Positions 29,949-39,815 of a DNA stretch of 64,000 nucleotides are shown here, piece after piece. The position numbers and the translations under genes were made by a program. The stretch spans positions 1 to 64,000 of the forward strand of contig NZ_LAJC01000020.1 of NCBI RefSeq assembly GCF_000981225.1. The letters run 5' to 3'. This DNA comes from Allosalinactinospora lopnorensis. GTDB lineage: Bacteria; Actinomycetota; Actinomycetes; Streptosporangiales; Streptosporangiaceae. The notes below the pieces were generated by a model. The model was not told where the DNA came from and searched no databases. It saw nothing but the letters and a program-made list of their open reading frames with translations. Position 1 is the stretch's first letter. Each line of letters starts with the position of its first letter.

Positions 29949-30641
29949 CTATTGCACGCCGGGCTCCTGTCCCGTGGCGGCTACCCGTTCAGCGAGCTCG
30001 CGCAGTTTGGTGTTGGTGTCCTGAGATACCTGGGTGAGCATGTCGAAGGCATGGGAAGCCGTGACCTTGTGGCGCTCCACCAGTATCCCTATCGCGATGC
30101 CGATGCTCTCGCGTGAGTCCATGGCCGCGCGTAACGACTCCTGCATCCGCTGCGCGGACAGCGCCGCTCCGGCGTGAGCGGCGTAGATGGATGCGATGTC
30201 GCGGGTGGAGGCGTCGAAGGCCTCCCGCTTCTGCGAGTAGAGGTTGAGCACTCCCAGCATGCCTCGCGGACTCTCCAGGCCGTATGAGAGCACGCTGCTG
30301 ATGCCCAGCTTCTGGGCGCTCGCGCCGAAGCGTGGCCAGCGCGGGTCCGTTCCGACGTCGTCGCTCTGCACCCACCCCACATCGCTGGTCGCGATGTCCA
30401 GGCACGGGCCCTCACCGATGTCGTACTGGAGCTGGTCGACCTCGACGGTGGCTCTGCCGGTGGACGCCGGGGTGAAGACCTTGCTGCCGGGCTGGGAGAT
30501 CGTAATGCCGGCATAGTCGCATCCCGGGATCATCTGGGTTGCCAGGTCCACCGCCTGCTGCAGCCCGGCGGTCATACGGTCGGCCGACAGCTGCTTGGCG
30601 ACCTCGGCGAATCTGTGCGCCAGCTCATGTTCCCGATCCAT
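29949..30641 (-). CDS. GAF and ANTAR domain protein
   Basis: A 230-residue protein with an ATG start at 30641. Residues about 25-165 are a GAF sensor domain (CDYAGITISQPGSKVF, then IGEGPCLDIATSDVGWVQSDDV). Residues about 165-225 are an ANTAR RNA-binding domain (AAMDSRESIGIAIGILVERHKVTASHAFDMLTQVSQ). ANTAR proteins bind paired stem-loops in nascent RNA and prevent termination. Many actinobacteria carry dozens of GAF-ANTAR proteins, often in stress responses. No adjacent kinase or target leader is obvious. Confidence 0.9.
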   Translation of the reverse strand: MDREHELAHRFAEVAKQLSADRMTAGLQQAVDLATQMIPGCDYAGITISQPGSKVFTPASTGRATVEVDQLQYDIGEGPCLDIATSDVGWVQSDDVGTDPRWPRFGASAQKLGISSVLSYGLESPRGMLGVLNLYSQKREAFDASTRDIASIYAAHAGAALSAQRMQESLRAAMDSRESIGIAIGILVERHKVTASHAFDMLTQVSQDTNTKLRELAERVAATGQEPGVQ

Positions 30642-31842
30642 GGTTCCCTCTGTGTTGAAGCAGTAGTACCGATCGACTCAAGGGATGAATCCTGCGCAAC
30701 GCCCTAGCGTCGGCCCTTTCAACCTACTCGACCGTAGACGGTGCTCCAGCGTTTCTCGGCCGCCTTGGGAACGTGGGAGTACACGCTCGGTGATGGACCA
30801 CGCCTTTGGCGGGCGGCGCTTTCCGTGCTCAACGTCGAGGTCGCTGTGGAAGTCGGTTCAGTGCGGGACTGCCGGGGGTGGTCCGGTGCGCGGTTGGAAG
30901 GAGACGCCGCGCCAGCGGAGTTCGGCGTAGCGGGTGCCCAGCACGTCGCTGCGGGTGGTGCCGTGGTCATCGGCGAGGGCCTCCAGCAGGGTGCGGCAGT
31001 AGCGGCGCAGCAGATCCTCCGAACGCGGAACACGCAGGCCAAGGCGCGAGCATGCGGTCGTCGTCGACGAGGCGCTCGCCACAGGCGGAGTGCTCTCCCC
31101 GCAGAGTGGCGGGACTACGAGAAGGTGGAACGGCGGGCGGTAGAGATTCGGGAATGCCAGCTCGCCTTGTTCCCCCGACCGCTGCAGACGGCTGGGGTTG
31201 TTGTGCGCAAGGTGATAGGTACGCGAGACATTCTGCGCGAGCAGCTTGACACGGTGCTGAAAGGGGGAGTGAAAGCGCTGGTGATCCCGACTGCGTCGAG
31301 TGCCGCGCTTTTCTCGCGGAGGCGCGGGCCGGGGCAATAGAAATATGGCGGCACGCGCAATTGGCCGGTTATGTGCGGTGTGTCGGTTTTTTCGGATGGC
31401 TTTTCGACGCCGCTTCTTTCCCGCCACATGCGTATCCCTGGCCCCGGCCTGCGCCGCGATGCCGGCCATCGCGCAGACCACAGCGGACGGCTCGATGCGC
31501 CGCGTCGATCCCGAGCGCGCCCACGACATCCCGCCGCGCGGCGATCCGATTCTGGAGGACGGCGAGACCCCCGCCCACCCGCTGAGCCAGGACGACCTGG
31601 ACTGACCGGGCCGCGCCGCCGAAGCCGGACACGCGGCAGCGGTGAGGCCGGCATTCGCCCCGTGATGCCGGCGGTCCTCAGCGAGCGGCGGCTTTTCGCG
31701 GTAATTGCGCAGAACAGGGGAGTGAGTCACCGGTATCCCGTTTTAGGGCTCTTGTGACGATTAGTCGTCATACGTACACTCGACGCGCCCTGACCCGGGG
31801 CGTGCGCAGTGAATGCTCGTTTCGACCCCCCGAAGGAGACAC
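30642..31842. other. 1.2 kb gene-poor, apparently decayed stretch
   Basis: No intact gene is convincing here. On the plus strand about 31108-31340 resembles part of a DUF5753 domain of XRE regulators (listed separately). On the minus strand about 30858-31040, a tract reading LRVPRSEDLLRRYCRTLLEAL looks protein-like but has no start or family. At about 31345-31605 a frame ends in an acidic tail (GDPILEDGETPAHPLSQDDLD) without a ribosome site. I read the stretch as remnants. Confidence 0.4.
31108..31340 (+). pseudogene. fragment resembling DUF5753 of an XRE-family regulator
   Basis: The translated text WRDYEKVERRAVEIRECQLA, then LFPRPLQTAGVVVRKVI, follows the usual DUF5753 order (a Leu/Tyr-Glu helix, an Ile-rich strand, then VPGLLQT-YARA). 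The helix-turn-helix half expected upstream is missing, and downstream text degenerates. It would be a leftover of a DNA-binding regulator. The match is short and by eye only. Confidence 0.3.
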
Positions 31843-32427
31843 ATGCTGCGACCTGCAATGACGACTGCCCTGATCGGTATCGCCGGCGTGACGCTGTCAC
31901 TGGCAGACGGGACGGCAGCCGCGGCCGCCGCCCCCGCGCCGCACGCGGAAACGGAAGAGGTGCAGCAGGTCACCCTGTACTACGACGATAGCGAGGCCGC
32001 GGAGTTCCAGGGCGAGATCGCTGCGGGCGCCCAAGAGTGGAACGACAACGTGGAGAACGTCACCTTGGAGAGGGCCGACCAGGGGCAGGACGCCGAGATC
32101 CGGATCGTGGCCACTGACGGATGGCCGCAGGCGACACTCGGTCCGGTACGCCCGGGCGGTCAGGCCAGGATCGAGTTCGGGCGCCAGGCGGTGGACGAGG
32201 GGTACGACACCGTTCGCATCGCCTCCCACGAGCTGGGCCACAGCCTCGGCCTGCCCGACGACAAGCCCGGGCCGTGTTCGTCGCTGATGTCCGGCTCCAC
32301 GGGCGGGGTGGACTGCACGAACCCGACCCCGAACGAGGCCGAGCAGGCTCAGGCGGAGGCGAACTACGGCAACGGCGTCGCCGGCGAGGAACCCGCTGAC
32401 GACAGGGTCCTCGTCGACGCCCCCTGA
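31843..32427 (+). CDS. snapalysin-type secreted metalloprotease (M7)
   Basis: A 194-residue protein with an ATG start at 31843, directly after CGAAGGAGAC. It starts with a Sec signal peptide (MLRPAMTTALIGIAGVTLSL, cleavage near the Ala-rich stretch AAAAAAPAPHAE). The zinc-protease motif is HELGHSLGLPD, in which two His and the final Asp bind zinc as in snapalysins, followed by MSGSTGG (Met-turn). The size matches secreted Streptomyces small neutral proteases. No LysR regulator (SnpR) is adjacent. It is expected to work outside the cell on milk-type or peptide substrates. Confidence 0.88.
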   Translation: MLRPAMTTALIGIAGVTLSLADGTAAAAAAPAPHAETEEVQQVTLYYDDSEAAEFQGEIAAGAQEWNDNVENVTLERADQGQDAEIRIVATDGWPQATLGPVRPGGQARIEFGRQAVDEGYDTVRIASHELGHSLGLPDDKPGPCSSLMSGSTGGVDCTNPTPNEAEQAQAEANYGNGVAGEEPADDRVLVDAP

Positions 32428-32439
32428 CCGGCCCGGCTG

Positions 32440-32495
32440 GTCCGTGGGCGGTGGCCGACCGCGGAACGCCCCGCGGTCGGCCACCGCCCACGGAC
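32440..32495. terminator. bidirectional terminator with a 25-base perfect stem
   Basis: Bases 32440-32464 are exactly complementary to 32471-32495, with loop AACGCC. The hairpin lies between the convergent protease (stop 32427) and catalase (stop 32542) genes, so it can end transcription from both sides. Confidence 0.8.
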
Positions 32496-32541
32496 ATGGC
32501 GAAGCCCCCGCACGAGGCGCCGTGCACGGGCTATTGGTCGG

Positions 32542-34005
32542 TCAGTCGTTGCTCTTGACGGACTTCTCGATCCGGTCGCCGGTCTCCTGGTCGATGTTCC
32601 GCCAGTACTCGAACGCGCGCCGCAGCACCGGCTCGGTGACCCCGTTCGAAAGGTGGCCGGCCACGTTGGCCACCAGCCGGTCCCGGGCGGCGTCGTCCAT
32701 CACCTCGCGTACGAGGGTGCCCGCCTGGACGAAGTCGCCGTCGTCCCGGCGCGGAGTGTAGGCGGCGTGCACCATCTGCCCGCTGGTGTGCCAGCCGGCG
32801 GGCTCGCCGAAGCGGGCGGTGTCGGCGCTGGGGCCGCCCTTGCTGTTCGGCGCGTAGACCGGGTCCGAGACGTTGGTGACCCGCATGGCACCGTCCTTGC
32901 TGTAGCTGTGGACCGGAGCCTGCGCCGCGTTGACCGGGATCTGCTTGTAGTTGACCCCCAAGCGGGCGCGGTGCGCGTCGGCGTAGGAGAACAACCGGGC
33001 GAGCAGCATCTTGTCCGGACTGGGGCCGATACCGGGCACGAGGTTGTTCGGCTCGAAGGCGGCCTGCTCGATCTCGGTGTGGTAGTCGGCCGGGTTGCGG
33101 TCCAGCGTCAACCGGCCCACCCTGTGCAGCGGGTAGTCGCCGTGCGGCCACACCTTGGTGAGGTCGAACGGGTTGAACCGGTAGGTCTCGGCGTCGGCGA
33201 ACGGCATGATCTGGACATAGAGGGTCCAGCTCGGGTGGTCGCCCTGCTCGATCGCCCGGTACAGGTCACGCGTGTGGAAGTCGCTGTCCTCGCCGGCGGT
33301 CTGGTCGGCCTCCTCCTGGGGGAGGAAGTCAATGCCCTGGTCGGTCTTGAAGTGGTACTTCACCCAGAACTTCTCGCCCGCGGCGTTGACCCACATGTAG
33401 GTGTGGCTGGAGTAGCCGTTCATGTGCCGCCAGGTCCTCGGGATCCCCCGGTCGCCCATCAGCCACGTGACCTGGTGGGCCGACTCCGGAGAGAGCGTCC
33501 AGAAGTCCCACTGCATGTCGTTGTCGCGCAGGTTGTTGTCCGCGCGGCGCTTCTGCGAGCGGATGAAGTGCTGGAACTTCATCGGGTCGCGCACGAAGAA
33601 CACCGGCGTGTTGTTGCCGACCATGTCGTAGTTGCCTTCGCTGGTGTAGAACTTCACCGCGAAGCCGCGCGGATCGCGCCATGTATCGGGGCTGCCCCGC
33701 TCGCCGGCGACGGAGGAGAACCGGATCGCGATCTCGGTCTCGGTGTTCGGCTGGAACACGGCGGCCTTGGTGTAGGCGCTGACGTCGTCCGTGACGGTGA
33801 ACCTGCCGAACGCACCGCCGCCTTTGGCGTGCGGCTGGCGCTCCGGGATACGTTCCCGGTTGAACTGCGCCATCTGCTCGATGAGGTAGTTGTCCTGCAG
33901 AAGGATCGGCCCGTCCGGGCCGACGGTGAGCGAGTGCTCGTCGCTCGAGACCGGGATACCCGCGTCCGTCGTCGTTGGTGCCGGGTGCGCTTCCGTCAAC
34001 GCCAT
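32542..34005 (-). CDS. katA: heme catalase (clade 3, KatA type)
   Basis: A 487-residue monofunctional catalase with an ATG start at 34005 preceded by GAGGAGG. The catalytic His is in [14 protein letters not shown]. The distal Asn is in [14 protein letters not shown]. The heme-binding text is [27 protein letters not shown], and the proximal Tyr is in [17 protein letters not shown]. It degrades hydrogen peroxide in the cytosol. The length is typical for small-subunit catalases. A Fur-family gene ends 46 bases upstream in the same direction, as in the Streptomyces catR-catA pair, so it is probably cotranscribed with and repressed by that protein. Confidence 0.95.
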   Translation of the reverse strand: MALTEAHPAPTTTDAGIPVSSDEHSLTVGPDGPILLQDNYLIEQMAQFNRERIPERQPHAKGGGAFGRFTVTDDVSAYTKAAVFQPNTETEIAIRFSSVAGERGSPDTWRDPRGFAVKFYTSEGNYDMVGNNTPVFFVRDPMKFQHFIRSQKRRADNNLRDNDMQWDFWTLSPESAHQVTWLMGDRGIPRTWRHMNGYSSHTYMWVNAAGEKFWVKYHFKTDQGIDFLPQEEADQTAGEDSDFHTRDLYRAIEQGDHPSWTLYVQIMPFADAETYRFNPFDLTKVWPHGDYPLHRVGRLTLDRNPADYHTEIEQAAFEPNNLVPGIGPSPDKMLLARLFSYADAHRARLGVNYKQIPVNAAQAPVHSYSKDGAMRVTNVSDPVYAPNSKGGPSADTARFGEPAGWHTSGQMVHAAYTPRRDDGDFVQAGTLVREVMDDAARDRLVANVAGHLSNGVTEPVLRRAFEYWRNIDQETGDRIEKSVKSND

Positions 34006-34051
34006 TGCCTCCTCTGGACGGGAGGGCCGGGAACCGGCCGCCTCGCGTCCG

Positions 34052-34480
34052 TTATCGCCTACTCGAACAATCCGGGCATACGCCCCAAAACACGACCTCG
34101 GCCTCGTCAAGTTCGTGTCCCCGCTCGTCGGAGGGGGTCAGGCAAAGCCGGGTGCCCGTGGCGCAGTCGACGTCCTCAATACGGCCGCAGATCCGGCACA
34201 CCAGGTGGTGGTGGTTGTCACCGGTGCGGCGTTCGTAACGGGCGGGATGGCCGGCCGGCTCGGTCCGCCGCACCAGCCCCGCCCTGACGCATGCGCCGAG
34301 CACGTCGTAGACCGCCTGGGTGGACACCGACCCGACGCGTTCCCGCACTCCCCGGCCGATCTCCTCGACCGTGGCGTGCGGGTGTTCTGAGAGCCACTCC
34401 AGCACCGCCACGCGGGGCCCGGTTACCCGCAGTCCCGCCTGGCGCAGATGCGTGCGCGCCGGCGCGTCGCCATGGGGCAT
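34052..34480 (-). CDS. Fur-family peroxide/iron-responsive repressor (CatR/FurA-like)
   Basis: A 142-residue Fur-family repressor with an ATG start at 34480; GGTGGAGG lies just before it. The winged helix is at residues about 12-75 ([30 protein letters not shown]). The metal site includes [17 protein letters not shown], and the C-terminal CPDC pair is the second half of a structural zinc site. Its position directly upstream of katA suggests PerR/CatR-type peroxide sensing by metal-catalysed oxidation, rather than pure iron control. It very likely represses its own operon. Confidence 0.88.
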   Translation of the reverse strand: MPHGDAPARTHLRQAGLRVTGPRVAVLEWLSEHPHATVEEIGRGVRERVGSVSTQAVYDVLGACVRAGLVRRTEPAGHPARYERRTGDNHHHLVCRICGRIEDVDCATGTRLCLTPSDERGHELDEAEVVFWGVCPDCSSRR

Positions 34481-34623
34481 ACCTCCACCCCATTAGCTTT
34501 TCTGGAGTGAGTCAAGTATCTGAGTGGAACCGGTGTGGCGTCCGCGCTTGCCGCGGACGCCCCCGGGGTCGCGTGCTCAGGTGCCCGCGCGGCCCCTGAC
34601 CCGTGGCGGCGCTTCTCGGGGAA

Positions 34624-34654
34624 AGCGTTCCTCCGAAGCGCGCGGAGGAACGCT
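34624..34654. terminator. 12-base-pair hairpin in the 34.5-35.1 kb gap
   Basis: AGCGTTCCTCCG at 34624-34635 pairs perfectly with CGGAGGAACGCT at 34643-34654. It stands 140 bases upstream of the fur gene with no gene before it. The surrounding gap 34481-35149 has no credible coding region; this is its only clear structure. Confidence 0.4.
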
Positions 34655-35149
34655 CTCGGCGGGAGACCTGCGACCACCGATCGGACGAAGTGGGATCACC
34701 AGATCATCCGTCCCCATCCCGAACATCGATACAGAAGTGTCAACCGGAAAAATGCTCTCCGGGGCGCCGTGCCCTCGGATCTCCGGGGACTTTCCCGCTG
34801 CTGTGGGCAATGGCGCGGACACGGATCGGTTTCGGCCGATACGGGCTCCTGGAATGCCGTATCAGGGGTGGCCGAGATCGGGAGCGGTGACCGGAGTAGT
34901 AGGATCTGTCAACGAGATCCCCATGTCGGCTCAACGAACCGTCCCGCAATTAGTTATACCGCGTTCCCCGAAAAATCCCGGTGCCTTTATTCGGGTGCAG
35001 ACGCTCCTGAACCGATGGAGTGAGCTGCGCGTATCGCGGAGCGAGGGAGGAGGTGCGTCCGCCGCCGGACCCACTGGTGGTTTCTCCGTGGTGCCGCCGG
35101 CAACACAAGGTTCATCGCCCCCTAGGGTACCGGCTCCGAAGAGGGGTAT

Positions 35150-35308
35150 ATGAAATACGACTGGTCCCGCGTAGCCCGTATCGGTGCGATCGTACTGATG
35201 GCGACCGTGGTCCTTGCTCTTCTCGTGGTGGTGGTGTCGATCGCATTTGTCCTTGCCTATCACAGCTTTGTGCCCACGGGGAGAGGGCCGATTGTGAGCC
35301 CCTGGTGA
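35150..35308 (+). CDS. 52-residue single-helix membrane protein
   Basis: ATG at 35150 follows GAAGAGGGGTAT, a clear ribosome site. The product MKYDWSRVARIGAIVLMATV and onward has one long hydrophobic helix (residues about 10-38) and a short polar tail. No family is recognised. The neighbours are the fur-katA operon 670 bases to the left and gene remnants to the right. It is probably a real small protein of unknown function. Confidence 0.55.
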   Translation: MKYDWSRVARIGAIVLMATVVLALLVVVVSIAFVLAYHSFVPTGRGPIVSPW

Positions 35309-35442
35309 CCCGGAGGTTCTCGTCGCCGGGACCGCGGTCCCGGGAAAACGCCGCAGAATTCCCGGGGCGGCCGCCGACGGCTTCCCGCCGAGGCCGCGTA
35401 TGAACAGGGCGCGAACGAAGGGGAACGCGGCCGGAAGCGGGG

Positions 35443-35728
35443 TCAGGGGAGCAGGTCCTCGGCACGTTCCACGGTGGCGGCCCGGCGCAGCCAGGCGTTG
35501 AGCTGGTCGAGGTCGGCGCATTCGGTGACACGCTGGTGAATGCCTTCCGGGACATCGAGACCGCGGGCCTCCAGAACGGTGAGGATGTCCTCGGCTTTGC
35601 CCTGGGCCATGCCCTTGGCGGCGTAGGTGCGGGCGAACTCGCTCTTCCACTGGTAGGTGCTGGTGGCCAAGATGTCCTCCGGGTACTTTCTGGCCGCGGC
35701 GGGTAGCGCCGCGAGCACATAGGTCGTT
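35443..35728 (-). pseudogene. 3' remnant of Rpn/PD-(D/E)XK-type hypothetical protein
   Basis: The last 95 codons of a gene: ALPAAARKYPEDILATSTYQ, then AKGMAQGKAEDILTVLEARG, then an acidic-helical end (LDQLNAWLRRAATVERAEDLLP). This is the typical tail of actinobacterial Rpn-like / DUF4351-type proteins, whose N-terminal nuclease half is missing. Homology stops near 35725, where a plus-strand protein-like frame starts abruptly. It is a truncated remnant at a rearrangement junction. Confidence 0.5.
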
Positions 35729-36328
35729 GTGCTGTGCGGCTCGGCGGTGATGCTGGCTGTCGTCCCCTGGTTCTGGACACGGCAGGGCGTTGATGTCACC
35801 GGGCACGGCATCAGCATCACGCAGCGGCCGATGTGGTGGCACCGCGGCCGCGCCGCCGAGATCCCCTGGCGGGACGTCCACCACATCGCCCCCACCCGGG
35901 TCGCGAAGTACCCGGGCTCGGAGTCCGCGGATCCCGTCCTGGAGTTGTTCCTCCATCGTGTCGACCACGGTCTGCGCCTGCCGCGCTGGGCCAGGCCGGT
36001 TCTCGCGGGGGAGGTGAAATGGAGCCGGGTGGCGTCCCTCCCGCGAATTGTCATCAGCCTCACCGACCCGGAGGCACTGCGCAAGCTGGAGTCGCTGCTG
36101 CGGCGTGCCCGTCCCGATCTGTTCGACCCACCGGCCTTCGCGTCCCCCCACCTGACGATTCGGCGCCGAGTGGCATGGGTATACCGCCGCTCGGGAATGG
36201 GGCCCGCTTTCCCGCGCTCCGGCTCGGCCGTTCTCGTGCGCGGTGGTTGGCGCCGCGTGGGCTCGTGCCGGATACCGAGGGATTCGGGGCGGGCGCCGTG
36301 TCCTGGGGCCCTGCGTTCCCTAGGCTGA
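35729..36328 (+). CDS. PH-like domain protein, probably 5'-truncated
   Basis: The frame reads AVMLAVVPWFWTRQGVDVTG, then RGRAAEIPWRDVHHIAPTRV and RIVISLTDPEALRKLESLLRRARPDLF. This looks like a membrane segment followed by a bacterial PH-like domain of actinobacterial hypothetical proteins. The first ATG (35729) falls inside what should be a transmembrane segment and has no ribosome site. The upstream end coincides with the broken Rpn-like tail on the other strand. I think the 5' end was lost in a rearrangement. The C-terminal 60 residues are low-complexity. Confidence 0.4.
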   Translation: MLCGSAVMLAVVPWFWTRQGVDVTGHGISITQRPMWWHRGRAAEIPWRDVHHIAPTRVAKYPGSESADPVLELFLHRVDHGLRLPRWARPVLAGEVKWSRVASLPRIVISLTDPEALRKLESLLRRARPDLFDPPAFASPHLTIRRRVAWVYRRSGMGPAFPRSGSAVLVRGGWRRVGSCRIPRDSGRAPCPGALRSLG

Positions 36329-36332
36329 GATC

Positions 36333-37295
36333 ATGCTGCACGGCCTGCTCTTCCGCGATGGCGAGACCACCGGTGCGGACGTCGACCCGAGCCGGCTGCC
36401 GGAGCTGGGCGGGCCGCGGACCGTGGTGTGGGCCGCCGGCGATCCCGGGTCGCCGGCCGACCTGGACAGCGCCGCCGCCCTGTGCGGCATCCCCCGCGCC
36501 CGGATCGAGGCGATCATGACCCCCGGCCGGCGCGGCCGGCTCTGGCGGTCCGACGGGCGCTACGCGCTGCCCGCGCAGGCCGTCCGCCCCAGCGCGGACG
36601 GTGCGGAGTTCACCCGGCTGGTCATGCTGGTCTCCCCCGACGCCATGGTGACCTTCAGCGAGAAGCCCGCCCTCGACATCGGGAGCGTGCTGGCCGATGA
36701 CCTGGACCATGCCGCTGTCGCCCGCGACGGCACCGCCGCACTGGTACGCCACGTGGTGGAGCGGCTGATCACCGGGTACCAGGAGACGGTCCTCGACATC
36801 GACGAGGGGATCAGCGAGGTCGAGGAGCTGCTGTTCGAGAACGCGCCGGCCGTGATCGCCCGGGTCCAGCGCGACACCCACCTGCTGCGCCGCCGCCTCG
36901 CGCTGCTGCGCCGCGCGGTGCTGCCGCTGCGCGAGGCCTTGGACGAGCTGCGCCAGGCCGACACGCGCACGAAGGGACGGCCCGGCCAGCACGTCCACGG
37001 GCTCGTCCGGCAGCTCGACCACCTGCTCGGCCTCATCGACTCCCTTCGCGAGATGCTGGTCTCGGTGCTGGGCACCAACATCAACCTGCAGCAGAACCGC
37101 CTCAACGTCACCATGAAGAAGCTCACCGGGTGGGCCGCGGTGATCGCCATACCCGCACTGATCACGAGCTGGTACGGGATGAACGTGGAACTTCCGGGGC
37201 GGCACGAACTGTGGGGGGCGGTGCTCGCCAACGTCCTCGTGATGGGCGCGGCCCTCGCGATCTACCTTTCCTTCCGCCGGCGCGACTGGCTGTGA
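36333..37295 (+). CDS. corA: CorA-family divalent cation (Mg2+) transporter
   Basis: A 320-residue CorA-like channel with an ATG start at 36333. A cytosolic alpha/beta N-domain is followed by long helices (ETVLDIDEGISEVEELLFEN and onward). Two C-terminal membrane helices follow (WAAVIAIPALITSWYGMNVELPG and LANVLVMGAALAIYLSF). The YGMN selectivity motif at the end of TM1 is intact. The C-terminus ends RRRDWL, with the basic tail usual for CorA. It transports Mg2+ or Co2+ inward as a pentamer. It converges with the DHA2 exporter, only two bases separating the stops. Confidence 0.9.
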   Translation: MLHGLLFRDGETTGADVDPSRLPELGGPRTVVWAAGDPGSPADLDSAAALCGIPRARIEAIMTPGRRGRLWRSDGRYALPAQAVRPSADGAEFTRLVMLVSPDAMVTFSEKPALDIGSVLADDLDHAAVARDGTAALVRHVVERLITGYQETVLDIDEGISEVEELLFENAPAVIARVQRDTHLLRRRLALLRRAVLPLREALDELRQADTRTKGRPGQHVHGLVRQLDHLLGLIDSLREMLVSVLGTNINLQQNRLNVTMKKLTGWAAVIAIPALITSWYGMNVELPGRHELWGAVLANVLVMGAALAIYLSFRRRDWL

Positions 37296-37297
37296 CC

Positions 37298-38922
37298 CTA
37301 CTCGGCGGGCGCCTTTCCGGTGGTGTCCGCGGGCTCCGCGCCGGGGTCGCGCTCGGCCTCGCCGATCGTGGTGGCCAGGGGCTTCTCCACGATGAAGAAG
37401 CTGAGCAGCACGCCGACCAGCACGATCGGAACACCGAAGAGGAAGACCGGGGGGAGGGCGTCGGCGAACGCGCGCACGATGAACTCGCGCACCGGTTCGG
37501 GCAGTGACCGCAGCATCTCCGGGGTGAGCGAGCTGATGCCGGCCTCGCCGCCCCGCACATCGACCCCTTCGGGGACCCCCGCCGGGGTGGCCGCCAGTTG
37601 GTCGTTCAGTCGGCCGATGAAGACCGATCCGAACACCGCGACACCGAACGAGGCGCCGATCTGCCGGAAGTAGTTGATCCCGGAGGTCGCGGCCCCCAGC
37701 ACGTGCCGCGGCGCGGAGTTCTGGACGATCAGTACCAGGTTCTGCATCACCATGCCGACCCCCAGCCCGAGCACCAGCATGGCCGCGGCGTTGTAGGCGT
37801 AGGAGGTGCCGGCGTCCATCCAGGACAGCAGCACGAGCCCGACGGCGGCGACCGAGGCCCCGAGGGTCGGCCACATCTTGTAGCGGCCGGTCGCGGAGAT
37901 GATCCGCCCCGTCGTGATCGACGAGGTCAGCATCCCGCCCACGATCGGCAGCATCAGCAGCCCGGACTCCGTGGCGCTGGCGCCGTTCACCATCTGCAGG
38001 AATGTGGCAGGTAGGCCACCGTGGAGAACATCGCGATACTCACGGAGATCCCGATGAGGGACGTCAGCACGAAGTTGCGGTCGCGGAACAGGGTCAACGG
38101 GATGATCGGCTCGCTCGCGCGCCGCTCGACCCGCACGAACAGCACCGCGGCGACCACCGTGCCCGCACCGAGGCCGATGATCACCGGGCTGCCCCAGGCG
38201 TACTCGCTTCCGCCCCAGCTCGTGAACAGCACGACGCACGTGCTCGCGGCGGCCAGCAGCAGCGTCCCCGCGTAGTCGAGCCTAGGCTTGGCCCCACCCG
38301 GCTTGGGCAGCGCCAGTACCACCGCGGCCACCGCCACGGCCGCCACACCGAGGGGGATGTTGATGTAGAAGATCCAGCGCCAGTCCAGGTGGTCGGTGAA
38401 GAACCCGCCGATGAGGGGACCGGCGACCGACGCGACGCCGAACACCGCACCCATCGCGCCCATGTACCGGCCCCGTTCGCGCGCCGGAACCACGTCGGCG
38501 ATGATCGCCTGCGCGCCGATCATTAGCCCGCCGCCGCCGGCCCCCTGGAGCGCGCGGAACAGGATGAGCTGGGTGATGTTCTGCGCGATGCCGCACAGCA
38601 CCGATCCGGCCAGGAACACGATGATGGCGAACAGGAAGACGCTCTTGCGTCCGAAGAGGTCGCCGGCCTTCCCGTAGATGGGCATCCCGACCGTCGCCGC
38701 CAGCATGTAGGCGGTCACCACCCACGACAGGTGCTCCAGCCCGTTGAGCTCGCCCACGATCGTGGGCAGCGCCGTCGCGACGATGGTCTGGTCCAGCGCG
38801 CCCAGGAGCATGGTCAGCATGACGCTGAGGAAGATCCACCTGATCGTGCGTTTCGGCAGGGGACCTGCGGGGGGCGGCGCGCTCGCGCCGGCTAACCGCT
38901 CGTCAGACTCGCTGGTGCTCAT
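37298..38922 (-). pseudogene. DHA2-family (EmrB/QacA) 14-helix drug exporter, single-base frameshift
   Basis: About 541 residues after one base is restored, with an ATG start at 38922. Motif A is [15 protein letters not shown]; motif C-like text is [33 protein letters not shown] in helix 1 is the DHA2 signature. The frame breaks near 38007: AYLP should continue TFLQMVNG, which needs one base. All later helices are in the neighbouring frame and are intact, so the gene is probably functional in the organism. A TetR gene lies 85 bases upstream on the same strand, the usual repressor-exporter pairing. Confidence 0.8.
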
Positions 38923-39006
38923 CGGATGGTGCTCGCTTCCCCATGGTGGTGGCGGGCGCCGCGGATACGGGCCGCGCGCTCGTGGTGGGCGGTTCGGTTG
39001 CCGGTG

Positions 39007-39621
39007 TCAGCCCCCGCCGGGCTCGGTGAACGTCGTGCGGAGGAGGTCGAAGGTTTCGTCGAGCAGCCTGCGCAGGTCGATCTCGGTGTCGTCGTCGACA
39101 TCCTCGATCCTGCGCACGCTGAACCGCATCAGCGCCGCTGCCAGCGCCGCGACGAGGCGGGGCCGCACGTCCTCGGGCCGGGCCCTGAGGCGGTCGGCCA
39201 CGTCGGCCACCATGTCACGTTCCATGGCGGCGAAGTTGGCCATGACGTGCGGCATGAGCTGGGGCTCCTGCTCTACCAGGCGCTCGCGCAGCCGGACCTT
39301 GGACATGATCTCCCGAAGGTCGTCGCGGTCGCCCTCGGTGATCGAGGCGAGGTAGTCCTTCAGGTCCGCCATCAGGTCGCCGGTAGGGCCGCCGCTGATG
39401 AATCGCTCCCGGGCCTCCGGGGTCGGCCGCGGCGGCCCGCCGCCGATGAGGGCGTCGTCCTTGGAGGCGAAGTAGTTGAAGAACGTGCGGGTCGACACGT
39501 CCGCGGCCGCGGCGATGTCGTCGACCGTGACGTTGTCCATTCCGCGTTCGAGGACGAGGCGGACGGCTTCGCGTTCCAGGGCGCGCCGGGTCGCGCGTTT
39601 CTTCCGCTCCCGCAGTCCCAT
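39007..39621 (-). CDS. TetR-family repressor of the DHA2 exporter
   Basis: A 204-residue regulator with an ATG start at 39621 (MGLRERKKRATRRALEREAV), the usual start for this group, with AGGAGGGG upstream. The helix-turn-helix is at residues about 10-55 (VTVDDIAAAADVSTRTFFNYFASKDDAL). The rest is the ligand-binding helical domain. It is followed on the same strand by the DHA2 exporter. A 17-base palindrome lies 38 bases upstream of its start and probably gives autorepression. Ligands are likely toxic hydrophobic compounds. Confidence 0.87.
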   Translation of the reverse strand: MGLRERKKRATRRALEREAVRLVLERGMDNVTVDDIAAAADVSTRTFFNYFASKDDALIGGGPPRPTPEARERFISGGPTGDLMADLKDYLASITEGDRDDLREIMSKVRLRERLVEQEPQLMPHVMANFAAMERDMVADVADRLRARPEDVRPRLVAALAAALMRFSVRRIEDVDDDTEIDLRRLLDETFDLLRTTFTEPGGG

Positions 39622-39659
39622 GCTGGCCCCGTCCCCTCCTGCACGCCTTCGGCACAATT

Positions 39660-39676
39660 TTTGCATCCTATGCAAA
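39660..39676. promoter_or_regulatory. 17-base palindrome upstream of the TetR gene
   Basis: TTTGCAT at 39660-39666 and ATGCAAA at 39670-39676 flank CCT. It is AT-rich against the local background and lies in the likely promoter of the TetR-exporter operon, so it is a good operator candidate. Confidence 0.55.
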
Positions 39677-39815
39677 TCTGCACCAGATGAAGAATGTGCG
39701 GTCTCCTTGGACGGGAGGCGGCGGCCGCCTCCGGCCTGCCCCGTTTCCGCTGGTGGTGTGGTTCGGCGTTGGATCGCGGCGCTGCTCGTAGCGCACTCAT
39801 CCGATGACCCTCAGT

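Noticed and set aside
30741..31340. A 199-codon frame in the decayed stretch as one full gene
   Set aside because: Only its last part resembles a known domain (DUF5753); the first half is not protein-like, so only the fragment is listed.
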